NCBI GenBank assembly: GCA_026120185.1
Contig: JANUWF010001468.1
Location: 1,278,501 to 1,342,500 of the forward strand
Length of the DNA stretch: 64,000 nucleotides
Direction: 5' to 3'
Source of the DNA: Voacanga thouarsii
Taxonomy: Eukaryota > Streptophyta > Magnoliopsida > Gentianales > Apocynaceae
Shown piece after piece: positions 33,197 to 44,072 of this stretch; the first letter of the stretch is position 1; each line of letters starts with the position of its first letter. The notes under the pieces are model-generated. The model was not told the DNA's origin. It did not search any database and saw only the letters and a list, made by a program, of their open reading frames with translations. The position numbers and the translations under genes were made by a program.

Positions 33197-36100
33197 CTAT
33201 GTAAGTAATGAAGGAGCAGCTGCAGAAAGGGGTGGAGGAGGGGAACGAGAGCCCCTACTGATGGCAAAACGCAGCACAGGAAGCCATGGACGGGAAAACA
33301 GAGATAAAAAAAAATTAAACGCGGGCCATAAAGGCCATGCGGAAGCGTGAAGATCATACATTTGCGCTCCTTAACCCTTCTAGGTTGAGTAAGAGCGGAT
33401 TGAACGACTGGAATCGCCTCGCTTTGCACAGTTGAAGGAGCTTCCGGTTGAACACCCGCTAGCCTTCGACTTCGTCTTGTTTGCATTAACGCTTAGCTCT
33501 CCAGTTCTCGAGGTATTCCTCAGCCTAACCTCTAGTCGGTGAACACTATGGTGAAGAGGAAGGGTCTCAATTCTCCTTGGTTCGTTCGCTATTGATTAGC
33601 AAAGAACAAGAGAAAAACAAGAAGAAGAAGGAGAGAGCTTTTGTGAGAGAGAGAGAGAGACTCACGTGAGAGTCTTTTTTTGAGAAGGGAAAAATTAGAG
33701 TTTTTTTTCTTTCAAAGAGTTGTTTATATTTAGCCAAAATTAGGTCTCTCAATCTCTGATAAACATATCCCCGAGATTTCAAAATATCCGAATGTTATCC
33801 TGAGAAACAGTTTGGCCTAACCTTAAACTCCTCTTAACCGAATCTAGAAAAAACCCTAAGGTCCAAGCTATTGGGCCAGATAAATATTTATTATTTTTCT
33901 TGGACCCAAAAGGCCCAAAATAATAAATATTAATTATTTATTTTCTGGACTTACATAAGTAACCCAATAAATAATTAATGAGCCCAAATGAACCATAATA
34001 ATTAATCTCTAATTATTTATTTCTTGGGTCTACATAAATAACCCAATAAATAATTAAACATTAATTATTTCCCCTAGTTTAAGCTCAAGTTAATTTCTTA
34101 ATTATTCATACTGGACCTAGGCCCTGAATAATTAATTAACCAAATAAACTAGATAATTAATTTCTCTCAACTCCTATTTTATTTATTTATTTATTTATTT
34201 TATTCCAGTCCAATAATAAATTAGACTTCCTGAATAAAATAAAATAAAATCCTCTTCAACTGAGACCAAATCCTCAACCCAAAAATAGTTAGGACTTACG
34301 GGCTATCCCGAGGACCAAAAAGACACGTCGCCTTGGCTGCTAAAATGACCAAAATACCCCTACTATATAAATAGCTGTATTTTGCATTTTAAATATTTCC
34401 TAATATCACCATAAGGAAATATTGACCCCAAGGACAATGCTGCATTCGCAAAGTCTCCGACCTACAGGTGAAATGACTAAAATACCCCTCCACACATCTA
34501 AATGACATCTACCATCCTTAGGCTTCTAGTCCAATGATCCACGACTTCCTGGAGTGTTTCCGCTTTCCAAGGGAGCTACCCTAAAGCAAACATCCAAGTC
34601 ATGTTTCCCAGGGCCCTGGCTAATTTAGACCATTCGGACAACCACAAGGGGCGATATAGTGCGAAACTATCTTGTATAAGTTCTGTTTTAACTAACTAGT
34701 CACACATACCCAACATGCAAGTATATTGGCCCTATGATAGAACCTCAACTACAGCAAATCAAAGTATATGCTTCCAGCTTCGCTAGACCACCAACTCATA
34801 CTCAAGTCGTAGAGTACTGGTCCACGCTGTAGCGGTAGTAGTCTAGGCTTCTACCATATAGTACTTTGAGAAACCACTACTACAGGTCCTGTTCTACGTA
34901 TTCGTAATACGCTTATGTCATGAAGTGAGTGGACTACCCACTGGCTAAAGGTAAGCCATTCCCCATTTGGAATTCAAAACATAATAACCTAAACATGATG
35001 AGGTTCCCAGTCTCATCAATAGGTTAAGAACAAATGTTTATGTGTTAAATAACCCGTGATCCATACCTTACTGTGAAAGACCACCATTCACATGGATCAC
35101 TTATTTAAACACAATGGGTCTGTTCCAAACGAAAATCGTGCACAAACAAAAAGTAAATTCACAAACAATTTCCGAAAACAAATTCTTTTATTAAATAATT
35201 TGATTTTACATCAGAAACCTAGTCTAAGAGGGCATACAATCCAACACCTACGTGGGCCCGAGTGCTCATCAGCTGGATCAAATCCATCGTCAGCATTAGC
35301 AGCCGCAATGCGCGCTTCTATCTCCTCTATGGATGGCATAGATGGTGCAGGAATACCCATCTTGTCCGACATAGCTGCCATCCAACCACCAAATGTAGAC
35401 TGCTGTTGCCTCATGAAGTCCCGATACAAGTCTATTTGTCGATTGAATCTCCGCTCAGCCTGTTGAACCCTTTGCTCTACTAGATGTCCAATATCAACTG
35501 GTGTAGGGGAAGATGCATGCAGTCCACTTTGAGACAATCTAGTTCGAACATGTGTCGCCTCTGAGTCTAACCCAAAAACTCGTCCCCTTCTGAACCCGCC
35601 TTGTACTTTTACAAACATGATTTTTTCATCAAAAGGAACAACAGAGTTTACAGAGTCACTAGACTCGGACTGAGGAGTGCTCTGTATGAGATTTCGCACC
35701 TCATCCTAAAAAACAAAAAAAAAAAAGAATTGTCAATAGTAATTATCAAAATAAAATACAAATTCCACGCAGTATAAAGAATTTCAACATATTTAATCTA
35801 TATACTACCAATGTCTGGCGAGATCGCTCACTGACAAACTGACCCTTTTGTGGCCCGCTCTGAAAGACATGTAATGTCTCAAACATGTCTGTGTAGCTAA
35901 AAGAACTCCCCTCCTTGGCCCGCTATATTTATGTTAACAAAATGTAATTATTACAATCTTACATAAATTTGTAATAAAACAATTTAGAATAATAATTTAT
36001 TAAGTGAAGGTGAATTACCAAACGGTCCTCGTGTTCTGTGAACGAAATAGACCCTCCAGTATGGGTGCGACTACTCCCACGATTCTTTTTGTTGGTGGAT

Positions 36101-36842
36101 GAGAGCTTCGATACTTCTCCGATCTCCGAGTACTCGCAAATGTCATTCCAATACTGTGCCTCTATCCAATGAGGACATACCCAATCATCCCTCTTCCTCA
36201 GCCTAGACATTATGTCCGAAAATCTCGTCCAACACTTCTTTTCCCAAGTTGATCGAATTAGCGAAGCATACTCTTCCCTCCACCGAAAATATTTCTGCAT
36301 GATCATGATTAAGATTTCTGATTAACATATAACATAGTACTTAAACGATAAAAAATACTCAAAATTTGTTTACCCCAAATTCTTGAAACCATAAGTCTCG
36401 TACGGTTATCGGGACGTGCGTGTATGTCGGATACGAACCAGTGAAGTACTGCTGTATTATAATTGAAATTTCTCAGACACATTTGTCCGAGCCGGCGAAC
36501 CTATTTTTGGTGCAATGACAATGTACAATATAGTTATGTTAATCTAAAAAATAATAATAATAATAATTGAACTAATAATCAACATATTACAAAGTATGAA
36601 TATGTTACTTACCCATTTCCCCGTGGAACAATCCAAGGTCAAGAGTCCGTAACTTGCAACCCAACAGAATGCGAAGCTGAAGCAGCGGATGATTGAAAAG
36701 CCGGGGATGGTACTCCCTCATCTCCAATAGAGCCATGTAATGAACGAGGCACTGAAAGCCTTTGTAGCTGAGTAGGGGATGGAGTATAAGGCTCCTGACC
36801 ATCCTGACTCCCCTCCCTCAATGATCCTTCATTAGAAGACAT
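33197..36842 (-). pseudogene. CACTA-C second transposase gene (Transposase_24-like), split by a solo LTR
   Basis: Exon blocks on the minus strand: about 36842-36613 (MSSNEGSLREGSQDG), 36500-36377 (VREISNIIQQYF), 36297-36017 (YFRWREEYASLIRSTW, RFSDIMSRLRKRDDW, RTHTGGSISFTEHEDRL), 35930-35811 (FSYTDMFETLHVFQSG, FVSERSRQTL), and 35705-35252 joined to 33253-33197. Splice motifs such as AATGG|GTAAGT are clear. The C-terminal part is coiled-coil-like (LVEQRVQQAERRFNRQIDLY). Removing 33259-35246 plus one GTAGG rejoins the frame to a proline-rich end (RSPPPPPLSAAAPSLLT) and TAG 33199-33197. A CGA-to-TGA stop ends exon 1 early (near 36641). In CACTA elements such proteins accompany TNP2. Confidence 0.82.
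33259..35246 (-). mobile_element. Solo LTR (about 2 kb) inserted in the CACTA-C transposase
   Basis: On the minus strand it begins TGTTGGATTGTATGCCC and ends TTTTGCCATCA. The 5-bp duplication GTAGG (plus CCTAC, 35247-35251 and 33254-33258) flanks it. Excision in silico restores the transposase frame. No primer site, gag or pol is found, so it is a solo LTR or a very short non-autonomous element. A short open frame from 33486 (MQTRRSRRLAG) lies near its end. It shares a long region with 1036-1960. Confidence 0.85.
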
Positions 36843-37054
36843 TGCTAAAGGAGATGAAAAAAGAAAAATAAGTAACCAATAAAGACGAAGCCCACTTCAA
36901 AAGAAGGATGTAAATAACCGTGAATAAAAATGATAAAAGAATAATAACATTGAAACGTTATATCTATTCGCTAGTTTAAAGTAATACAATAATATGTATG
37001 ATAATGATGGATATGTCAAAATAAACATTGTACTTGTAAATTGAATTTTTAAAA

Positions 37055-37262
37055 AAAAATGACAGAGTCTCCCCTATAATTGGATATTTCCCAGGCACAG
37101 GGCCACCTCAAGATTTGACAACCAAAACGCTGTTACAAACAACAAAGACAGATCTTTTAAATATAGAAAAATTCAAAAGATAACTAGGGGTAATCACCCA
37201 TTACCCAAGAGGAATGATCACCTATCACTCACGGGGAATGATCACCCATCTCTCACGGGGTT
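37055..37262 (-). promoter_or_regulatory. Conserved CACTA leader block in CACTA-C
   Basis: It is nearly identical to 22900-23105, with three 24-bp repeats followed by GAGGTGGCCCTGTGCCTGG and AGGGGAGACTCTGTC. It lies about 215 bp upstream of the second transposase start. Confidence 0.75.
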
Positions 37263-37420
37263 GCAATTAAAATGTTAGATATAGTTAAAATCAAGCTAAA
37301 AATTATAAATGCCTCTATCCTTGTGAATTGTCTGTCAATACAGCAACAATACAATATATAAATTACCTTGTTGTTTACACCACAAAAGAATATAATAAGG
37401 AATAATAAAAATCCTCCGGG

Positions 37421-37816
37421 CTGCCGCGCACGGTTAGGCACAGATGGGATAGGCATAAGTTGGTTTTGAAGTATGACTCATGTTTTGCTACTGACCCTTC
37501 TGAGGAATTCTAATGTGAGATATGTGAAGAAGAGATAAAGGATGACGCTTGGTGTTATCATTGTACAGAATGTAACCAAGCTTTTCATCCTTTCTGCATT
37601 CCTCGCTTGGGAAAGGATCGTTTTATCAAGTTTGGTGGCGTGGTACAAGTTGAAGAGCACCAACACCCTCTCAGATTTGTCCGGGAAGGAGACTATGGCT
37701 CTGCGTGTTCTTCTGCAATTGCCGGCGGAGACTGCAAGGGAGCTCTAGCTGGTGAGAAAGCTTATGAATGTGAACTTTGTGATTTTTCTCTGTGCCATCC
37801 ATGCCTTTGTCAATAG
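37421..37816 (+). pseudogene. DC1 copy 3: 3' fragment fused to CACTA-C
   Basis: It matches the last 130 or so codons of DC1 copy 2, starting at the CTGCCGCGCAC of the HCMALPRT region. A TAC-to-TAA change (near 37511) stops the frame inside CEICEEEI, and the end is three codons shorter (CLCQ, TAG 37814-37816). It keeps the two last zinc modules (CTECNQAFHPFC and CELCDFSLCHPC). It has no promoter of its own and is not functional. Confidence 0.92.
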
Positions 37817-37924
37817 AAATCGAAAAAAAAGGAGGCCTCTGACCGCCGGCAAAAACTTCAGGCTATCTCACGACCTTTCTAGCAGGGCAGAATTATACAG
37901 AAACTTGGGATCGATGATAGTGCG

Positions 37925-38212
37925 CTTCCTCCGTCCCACTAAAATTAATAATAATGGACTTAACATAATATTTTATATAAAAATAAAAATAAAAATAAAA
38001 ATATAATAATAATATAATATAATAAAAATAAAAAAATACGTGAATCTTACTAATATTTTATATCCAATCTAAATATATAAAAATATTATATATGGATATA
38101 TTGATTATTTTAAAATAAATTATATAATAAAAAATTTCTTTTTAAAGAAATTATCAATTTTTTTGGGATAGTTTAAAATAGTAAGTAGGTCAATTTTGTT
38201 GGGACGGAGAGA
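37925..38212. mobile_element. Stowaway-type MITE after DC1 copy 3
   Basis: The ends are CTTCCTCCGTCCCACTAAAA and TTTTGTTGGGACGGAGAGAG, imperfect inverted repeats. The spacers after copies 1 and 2 lack the insertion (GATAGTGC runs on to ATATGTAAATATG). Confidence 0.8.
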
Positions 38213-38992
38213 GCATATATGTAAATATGTTATGTATCCTAAAATAAAATTGAATAAATGTAAATTTTCACCTTCCTACCTTCTTTTCTTATTGTTATAA
38301 ATAAAAAAAAATTCTTATATTTTCTATCTAACATTATTTTTCTCCTTTTACTTTCCTCTATTAATATTTACAAGTTATTTTGGGAAATTTTTTTTTATAA
38401 ATAAAATGCAAGCAAGAGTCAAGACATATTACAAAGTTGGTTGCAATATAGCACAGTTTTAATAGGATTTTTGAGACTTTTGCCTCCGAAATATTATTAT
38501 TTTTGTGATTGAACTCCTTTTTTATCAAATAGATCAATGTTGCTCCTTTAGCATGATGAAATTTACAATTTTTTTATTCCGTCTATTGGCAAATAGGCAA
38601 TTTGACTTTTGACTATTTGAATGAACTTAATTGTAATTATATTACTTTGAAAATGGCACATTAATAATTCTGACTTTTCTCGTAATTGACATATTCGTAA
38701 TTAAATCAATTTAAAAATATATAAACTTTAAAATGTCAAAAAATTAAATTAAGATTATAAATTTGAGTTTTTCAAGATTTTCAATAATTACAATTAAACT
38801 TTGACTATTGAACAGTTGGCATCAGAGCACAATTATGAATGTAATAATTTTGAAGAAGTACTATTAGTTAATTTATCCCTTAAACTGGTCAAGATCATTA
38901 GTGTTGAGATTTTCACATTGACAGTCTAAATTTAAATTTCTCTTGAGACATCAACTCTGTGGACACATTTAGTCCAAATCTCTTCTAATCTT

Positions 38993-39441
38993 GGTTTTGA
39001 AAGTCGGACCAGATCGACCAGTTCAATTGATCGGACTAAAAATAAGCCATTGGTCTAATCTGACTATATACTATAAATCGACAGTAAGGAAACTGGTCAA
39101 GAACCAGTCAAAACCAATCGGACCGATCAAAATCAGTAAGTATAAATCGGTCAAATCGATAATTTTGATTTAAAAAAAAATTAGTCTTATATTTTAGACA
39201 TTTTTGACAAATAACTAAGTTATTCTTATTTGAAATTTATTATTTTAAGAAACATCTTTTATATTTTTATTTATTTTTATTTTTTATTTATATAATAATA
39301 AATAATATTTTTATGTATAAATAATATTAAAAAAATATTTAATTACATTCCGATTCGATCACGATTCAATCCGATTAGACTTATGAATCATTGAACCTGT
39401 TGCTTCACTAGTTCGATGACTGGTCTGATTTTTAGAACTTT
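38993..39441. mobile_element. MITE of about 450 bp, copy 1
   Basis: It begins GGTTTTGAAAGTCGGACC and ends GGTCTGATTTTTAGAACTT, partly inverted ends. A second copy lies at 47452-47908 in the same orientation, sharing the ends, the TATAAATC and AAATCGGTCAAA segments and the TTGCTTCAC-GAT near the right end. It is absent from the DC1 copy 1 and 2 spacers. Confidence 0.7.
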
Positions 39442-40366
39442 ACTTCTAAGACATCAACTCTATCATGTAGTGATTGCGAATTGTCTCATTTTTTATATAT
39501 ATAAAAAAAAAGCTTTAAAAAGAACAATATTGGTCAATTTGACCAAAAAAGGAGTTCTGGCTAACCATTCATTCTAATATTCGGATATATGTTTAATGCA
39601 TATTAGATTCAATTGATTAATTTATTAAAGGCATAAAGATAAGTTCATTTTCCGTTTTGTTTGTCTTAAATTAGAGGGACTACTTAAGTTAATAGTAGAA
39701 TTTATTATGTGTTTAAAAACTTTTTTTCCCCCTCAAAAGTTGTGGAAGTATTATATATGCAAAATATATTTATCAGAAAAATATGAACATTTATTTTTGA
39801 ATATTACAAAAATAGAATTATAGAAATACAATTTCATATTAGGAGTGTATTTCCATTTTTTTTTTCAATTTTGCTCCACAACCATTTTATATTGTGACAT
39901 TACCCACTATAGATTATTTAACTGTTTGTTGGCAGTAATTATTGTAAGTGTTAAGCTGTCAAATAAACATTATTTTATTTTATTATCTTTATATTATGAA
40001 ATTGGTGAATTTTTAGTAGCATAGAAGATGAATTTGTATATATATATAATTTCAATCCAGATACAACAGCAGATCCTGAAAAGAAACAACTGGAGCAACT
40101 CCTTGCTCTTACTATACCTATTCACTCTCCCCCCCCTCAGTCACCATAAGGATTCTCATATGGGGCCTAGGCAAAATTGTTCTGTCGAATACTTGAAACT
40201 GTCCAAAGTCACCTCTTTATGTTGTGGTTGAACAATTACAAAATTCCAACCTTCTGTGGTCTTGGAATCTGTCTTTGATAGAAGAAAACGGTTAACCTGT
40301 TACTGCCAAAAAAGAGAAAACTGAAATGTATAAGGTTCTTGGAACAAATGCTTTGCCAATATCTTC

Positions 40367-40562
40367 ATTTACTGTGATCGTAACCCAACAGGCGTGAAGG
40401 GTCCAACACCCTGAGGTGAGCCAGTGAGAAGCTGACTCCGTTGATGGCAGACTCTTGATTGACCATGAATGTCTTGAAGCGGTGATTCCATTGAGGCTCT
40501 GCTGTGGAAAGGTCTTCCCGTTTGTCCTCCAAACTAACAATCAATGGGAGTGGACACAAACT
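40367..40562 (-). other. Exon-like open frame of unknown identity
   Basis: On the minus strand a frame reads LEDKREDLSTAEPQWNHRF, then KTFMVNQESAINGVSFSLAH and LRVLDPSRLLGYDHSK, followed by a stop at about 40367. The composition looks like real protein, unlike the AT-rich frames around it. A possible acceptor (TTAG) sits just before LEDK. No further exons are found upstream, where the LFR 3' end lies. It may be an orphaned last exon or part of the LFR 3' UTR. I do not recognise the family. Confidence 0.35.
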
Positions 40563-40861
40563 ATGAATATCATACACGGAAAAGGGGTACAAATTGTTCT
40601 GTTAGAGGTATAGTTCTAGATATCTAAATATCAAAAGTTTGGACTAGAGTCTTAGAGGCAGGGCTAATCAGCATGATCTAACACTGGTAGACAAGTAAGC
40701 AGTTGAAACAATTCTGAGCGGTATAAAGCAAGACAACGATACAACAGCCTAGTTGGGAACATATCAATATAGAAAAATTCTAATCTATGAGTATTATTGA
40801 CAGAAGTTGGTCTGCACAACCGATATTGCGAGAAATGCAACCAGCTACAGAGACTCAAAGA

Positions 40862-43800
40862 CTACATTCCCCAAATACCACGAGCCGATGCAATCCTGCT
40901 GCTGGGGCGAGAAGTCAATTCATATAATATCCTTGCAAATGTATCAGAGTACCTTCCATCTAAGAAAAGCATCTCAGCAAATGCATTTTCATACACTAGC
41001 AACAAAGGCTTGTTCTGCGGCTCTGAGACAAGGTTCTCCAAAATCATTGCCGCTTTTCGGCAAACTTCTGGCACTGGGTGTGGAGCCTTGATTATCTTCA
41101 GTAGTCTATCCACTGCCCTGAAATGAATAGAATGCATGTTACAAATAGGTCAACATGTTCCAATTTTCAAATACTTTAAAGTCTACATTGGACTATTAAG
41201 TATTAGAGAAAACATCTCACCACCGCTCACTTGCCAGCTTCAATCGGCAATCCATGTTAACTTCTGAAAGATTATAAAGTGCACCAACAGCAGCTCCTTG
41301 GGCATCCTGAGCTGGTAGGCTCATGATATCAACTAATCGCTTATAGATCTGCGGCTCCAAAAGTCCTCGTTAACATGCCAATTAAATGAAAAGTAGAGTC
41401 TCAACAAATCCAAGGTAATTATTCAAACCTGAGGAGCAAAGGGAAGAAGGAAAGTTTCATTATCTGGATTTATTATCAATCGCCCAAGTAGTTCCGCGGC
41501 TGCACAGTGCCAGGCTTTAACAGCAGATCCCAGCACACCCATGATGGCCTGGACTGCACGTTTTTCTCTGGTTGAATGAAACCAATAGTGAAAAAAAACT
41601 CTCAAGTAACAAAAAATAGAACCATGAGTCAGCAGACTGCAAAGTAAATCTCTTACGTAATCTTGATGTAGGATGGTTTTGAGGAGCTAAAGATGCGAAG
41701 ATCCAGCAGGTGAGCTAGATTGACAACTGTTTCCAAGGCATTTGTTACAAGTTCTTCATCCTCTGTTGAAAGAATGAATTTCAAGACCGAGAAAAATATT
41801 TGGAAATATTATTTGTGAAACACGATAAACATGATGAGTTCAACGATTAAGAAGACATAATTAATATTGCATAATAGGTCAAGAAGAGTTTGGCCTGCAA
41901 GAGAAATTTTCTCACCTTTTACATAATCTTCTATACATTGAAAGAGTGTTTCCAAGCAATGTCGATGCTGGGCCATAATGACTTCATTTTCTGGCATGAA
42001 AGAGAAGTTGCGGATAATATTTGAAGCAGCGACTGCACAAAGCTGCTTTTCAGCCCGCCCTTCATCATCCAGGTTGAATAGGCCATCCTCATCAAACCAC
42101 CAATCAGAAGGGCGGGGATTAGTAACATTCTTCTGTACATATGCCTCTTTGTTGTTAGAATTAGATCCAGAACTGCCATAAGCAGATCATTCAAATCAGG
42201 GTCCTAACCAGATAATACATCTCACACAGAATTCAAATACAAAGAAATCATCGTCACAATAAACCACCTAGGATGAGCAGAATCACTTTTGCTCAAGGCC
42301 TCATATTCATTCCCAAATCCAGTAACAGCAGAGTTTGCACCCAGCATTCTCACCCTTGGTGTTTTAACTAGCACCCTTGGTAGGGATATATCACGCCAGT
42401 CATCTATCTGTCATGGTTGAAAATATTAGCATAAGACAAAACACTTGGAATGTGTAAATCTATTGAATGAAATAAGACATACAACTTGAAGTAATGCGTC
42501 AAGTAATCCTGGAATCTTGGCAAGCGGAGTGGCATCTTTTCGAATGTCATCTTTTTCTTTAAACGAGAGCAGTGTAAGAGTGTTCAATGCCCACGTCAGC
42601 TCACTCTTCAATCCACTTTGAAGAGCCAGAACTATCCTCTTGTTATTCTGCTCTGATATAAGAAGTAAACACAAGAATAAACACCACAGAAGTGCACAAT
42701 CAAAGGATCAATAGCTGCTACGACTTTAAACAACAAAAGTCCTCAGTCTACAAATTCCTTGTCCTATCATATAATTTATTATGATTTAGGCTAGTTTGCG
42801 GGTTTAGGAGAGAAGAAAAGAAGAGAAATTCTAAATTAGGAAAGCAAATAAGAGAAAAGAAGGTGGAGTAATTTATTTTTAACGTTGTTTGGGAATTTAG
42901 GAGAGAAAAGAAAAGAAGTATTCTTTTTTATTTGGGAGTTTGAAGTGGAAAGAGAAGAAAAACTATTAAAATGAGTGATTTTACAAAACTATCCTTCTAC
43001 CATCTCATAGCAAACCGCCGTCTCAAAGTCCATCTCAAGCTTCTATCTTCCTTGTTGCAGCAACCACCTTCTTTCTTTTCTTTCAAATGCCCCATCTCAC
43101 CCTTGCTGTCACCGCCATCACCACCACCAAGATCACAAATCAATTCTCTTCTTTTTCTCTTATCTCAATCACAAGGAAATTTCAGAACCAAAAAAATACT
43201 AGGATTTTCATCACCAATCCCGACGAGCTTTCTGGTTTAATCTTTTGACAGTAGCTTTGGAAAATCTTATCAGAGAGAAGGAAGAGGATGAGGAAGATGA
43301 GGGCATGATTGATATTTTAGAAATTCTTAATAACCTTCCTCCTTCATCCATTCATTTCTTCCCAGTTATTTCCCTTTCTTTCCCTCAAAAATCTAACAAA
43401 CAAGAGAAGCGAAGAGCTTTTTCTCCAAATCCCTTTTTTTCCCCCCATTTTTAACCTCCCAAACAAGGTTAAACATAAATTTCTTTACCTTCTTTTCTAT
43501 TCTTTGCTCTCCTAACCTAAAATTTCTCTTCTTTTCTTTTCTCTTCTAAACTTGCAAACTAGCCCCAATCTCCAATGAATAACCAATTTGCAGAAGAAGT
43601 CCTAAAACCCTAAGAATCAAATCAGCTAAACCTGGCAGCTTAAAACCATAAAAGCTATTTAAAAACATATATTGCAAAAACAAACAACAAAGTTCCACAA
43701 CATTTCACTCAAAATTCCAACGCGAAACAATAAAGTTCACCACTGCGGCATGCCATTCGTAAACTCCACGCCTGCTCCAGTTAGGAACATGTATATACAC

Positions 43801-44072
43801 ACGCATACTTCTTATCCCGCCCAAATATCCACGTAAAGAAGACTTTGAATAGGATTGAAAGCTAGGGTTTGAACATACTGACCGGCAAAGGCTGAGTGAA
43901 CTTGGAGAGAAGGACCGAGGAGAATAGAAGGCGCTGCAGAATCCGCGGAGCCAGCGCCAAATGCAGCTGCAGCATTGCTACTGCCGCTACCGAAAGGACG
44001 GCCTCTCTTCGCCGCCGGAGCAGCGGAGCCGCCGGAAGTTCCGACGCCCTTGCTCTGGTCACGCTTCTGCAT
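40862..44072 (-). CDS. LFR: LFR (LEAF AND FLOWER RELATED), ARM-repeat SWI/SNF-associated protein
   Basis: Eight exons on the minus strand: 44072-43883, 42652-42483, 42407-42277, 42172-41916, 41762-41657, 41567-41429, 41348-41221, 41117-40862. They sum to 1377 nt, 458 residues, about the length of Arabidopsis LFR. All junctions are GT-AG and keep frame. The start MQKRDQSKGVGTSGG leads to KRGRPFGSG, then EQNNKRIVLALQSGLKSEL, SDWWFDEDGLFNLDDEGR, FSFMPENEVIMAQHRHCLE, CAAAELLGRLIINPDN, VPEVCRKAAMILENLVSEP and the end ASARGIWGM. The middle and C-terminal parts are armadillo-type helical repeats. LFR is a nuclear protein tied to SWI/SNF chromatin remodelling in leaf and flower development. No lesion is visible. 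Intron 1 is about 1.2 kb because of an inserted element. Confidence 0.95.
42789..43564. mobile_element. Foldback-type element with inverted repeats of about 115 bp in LFR intron 1
   Basis: The left end GGCTAGTTTGCGGGTTTAGG and the inverse of the right end, GGCTAGTTTGCAAGTTTAGA, agree for roughly 115 bp, including AAGAAAAGAAGAGAAATT and AGAAAAGAAGGT. No clear target duplication was found. Its middle (42970-43460) is less AT-rich and has two short open frames, perhaps captured sequence, without recognisable domains. Confidence 0.75.

Larger units (their letters stand above)
32304..37424 (-). mobile_element. CACTA-C: left-end half of a CACTA element, fused to DC1 copy 3
   Basis: The start CACAACAGGAAAAATCGCG lies at the same site as in CACTA-B, after TAG. 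It keeps the 3' subterminal array and the whole second transposase gene. It ends abruptly at GGGCTG (37418-37423), where CACTA-B continues TACAAG and here DC1 sequence CCGCGCAC begins. TNP2, the leader and the 5' terminal repeat are lost. A solo LTR interrupts it. It cannot move on its own. Confidence 0.9.
37817..40030 (+). other. Diverged 3' flank of DC1 copy 3, end of the array
   Basis: It is homologous to the spacers after copies 1 and 2 but clearly more diverged. It holds two MITEs. The homology stops after TTTAGTAGCATAGAAGATG (about 40012-40030), which marks the end of the DC1 array. No gene is seen. Confidence 0.75.

Noticed and set aside
37253..37456. Minus-strand frame spanning the CACTA-C/DC1 fusion
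   Set aside because: A chance antisense chimera with no domain.
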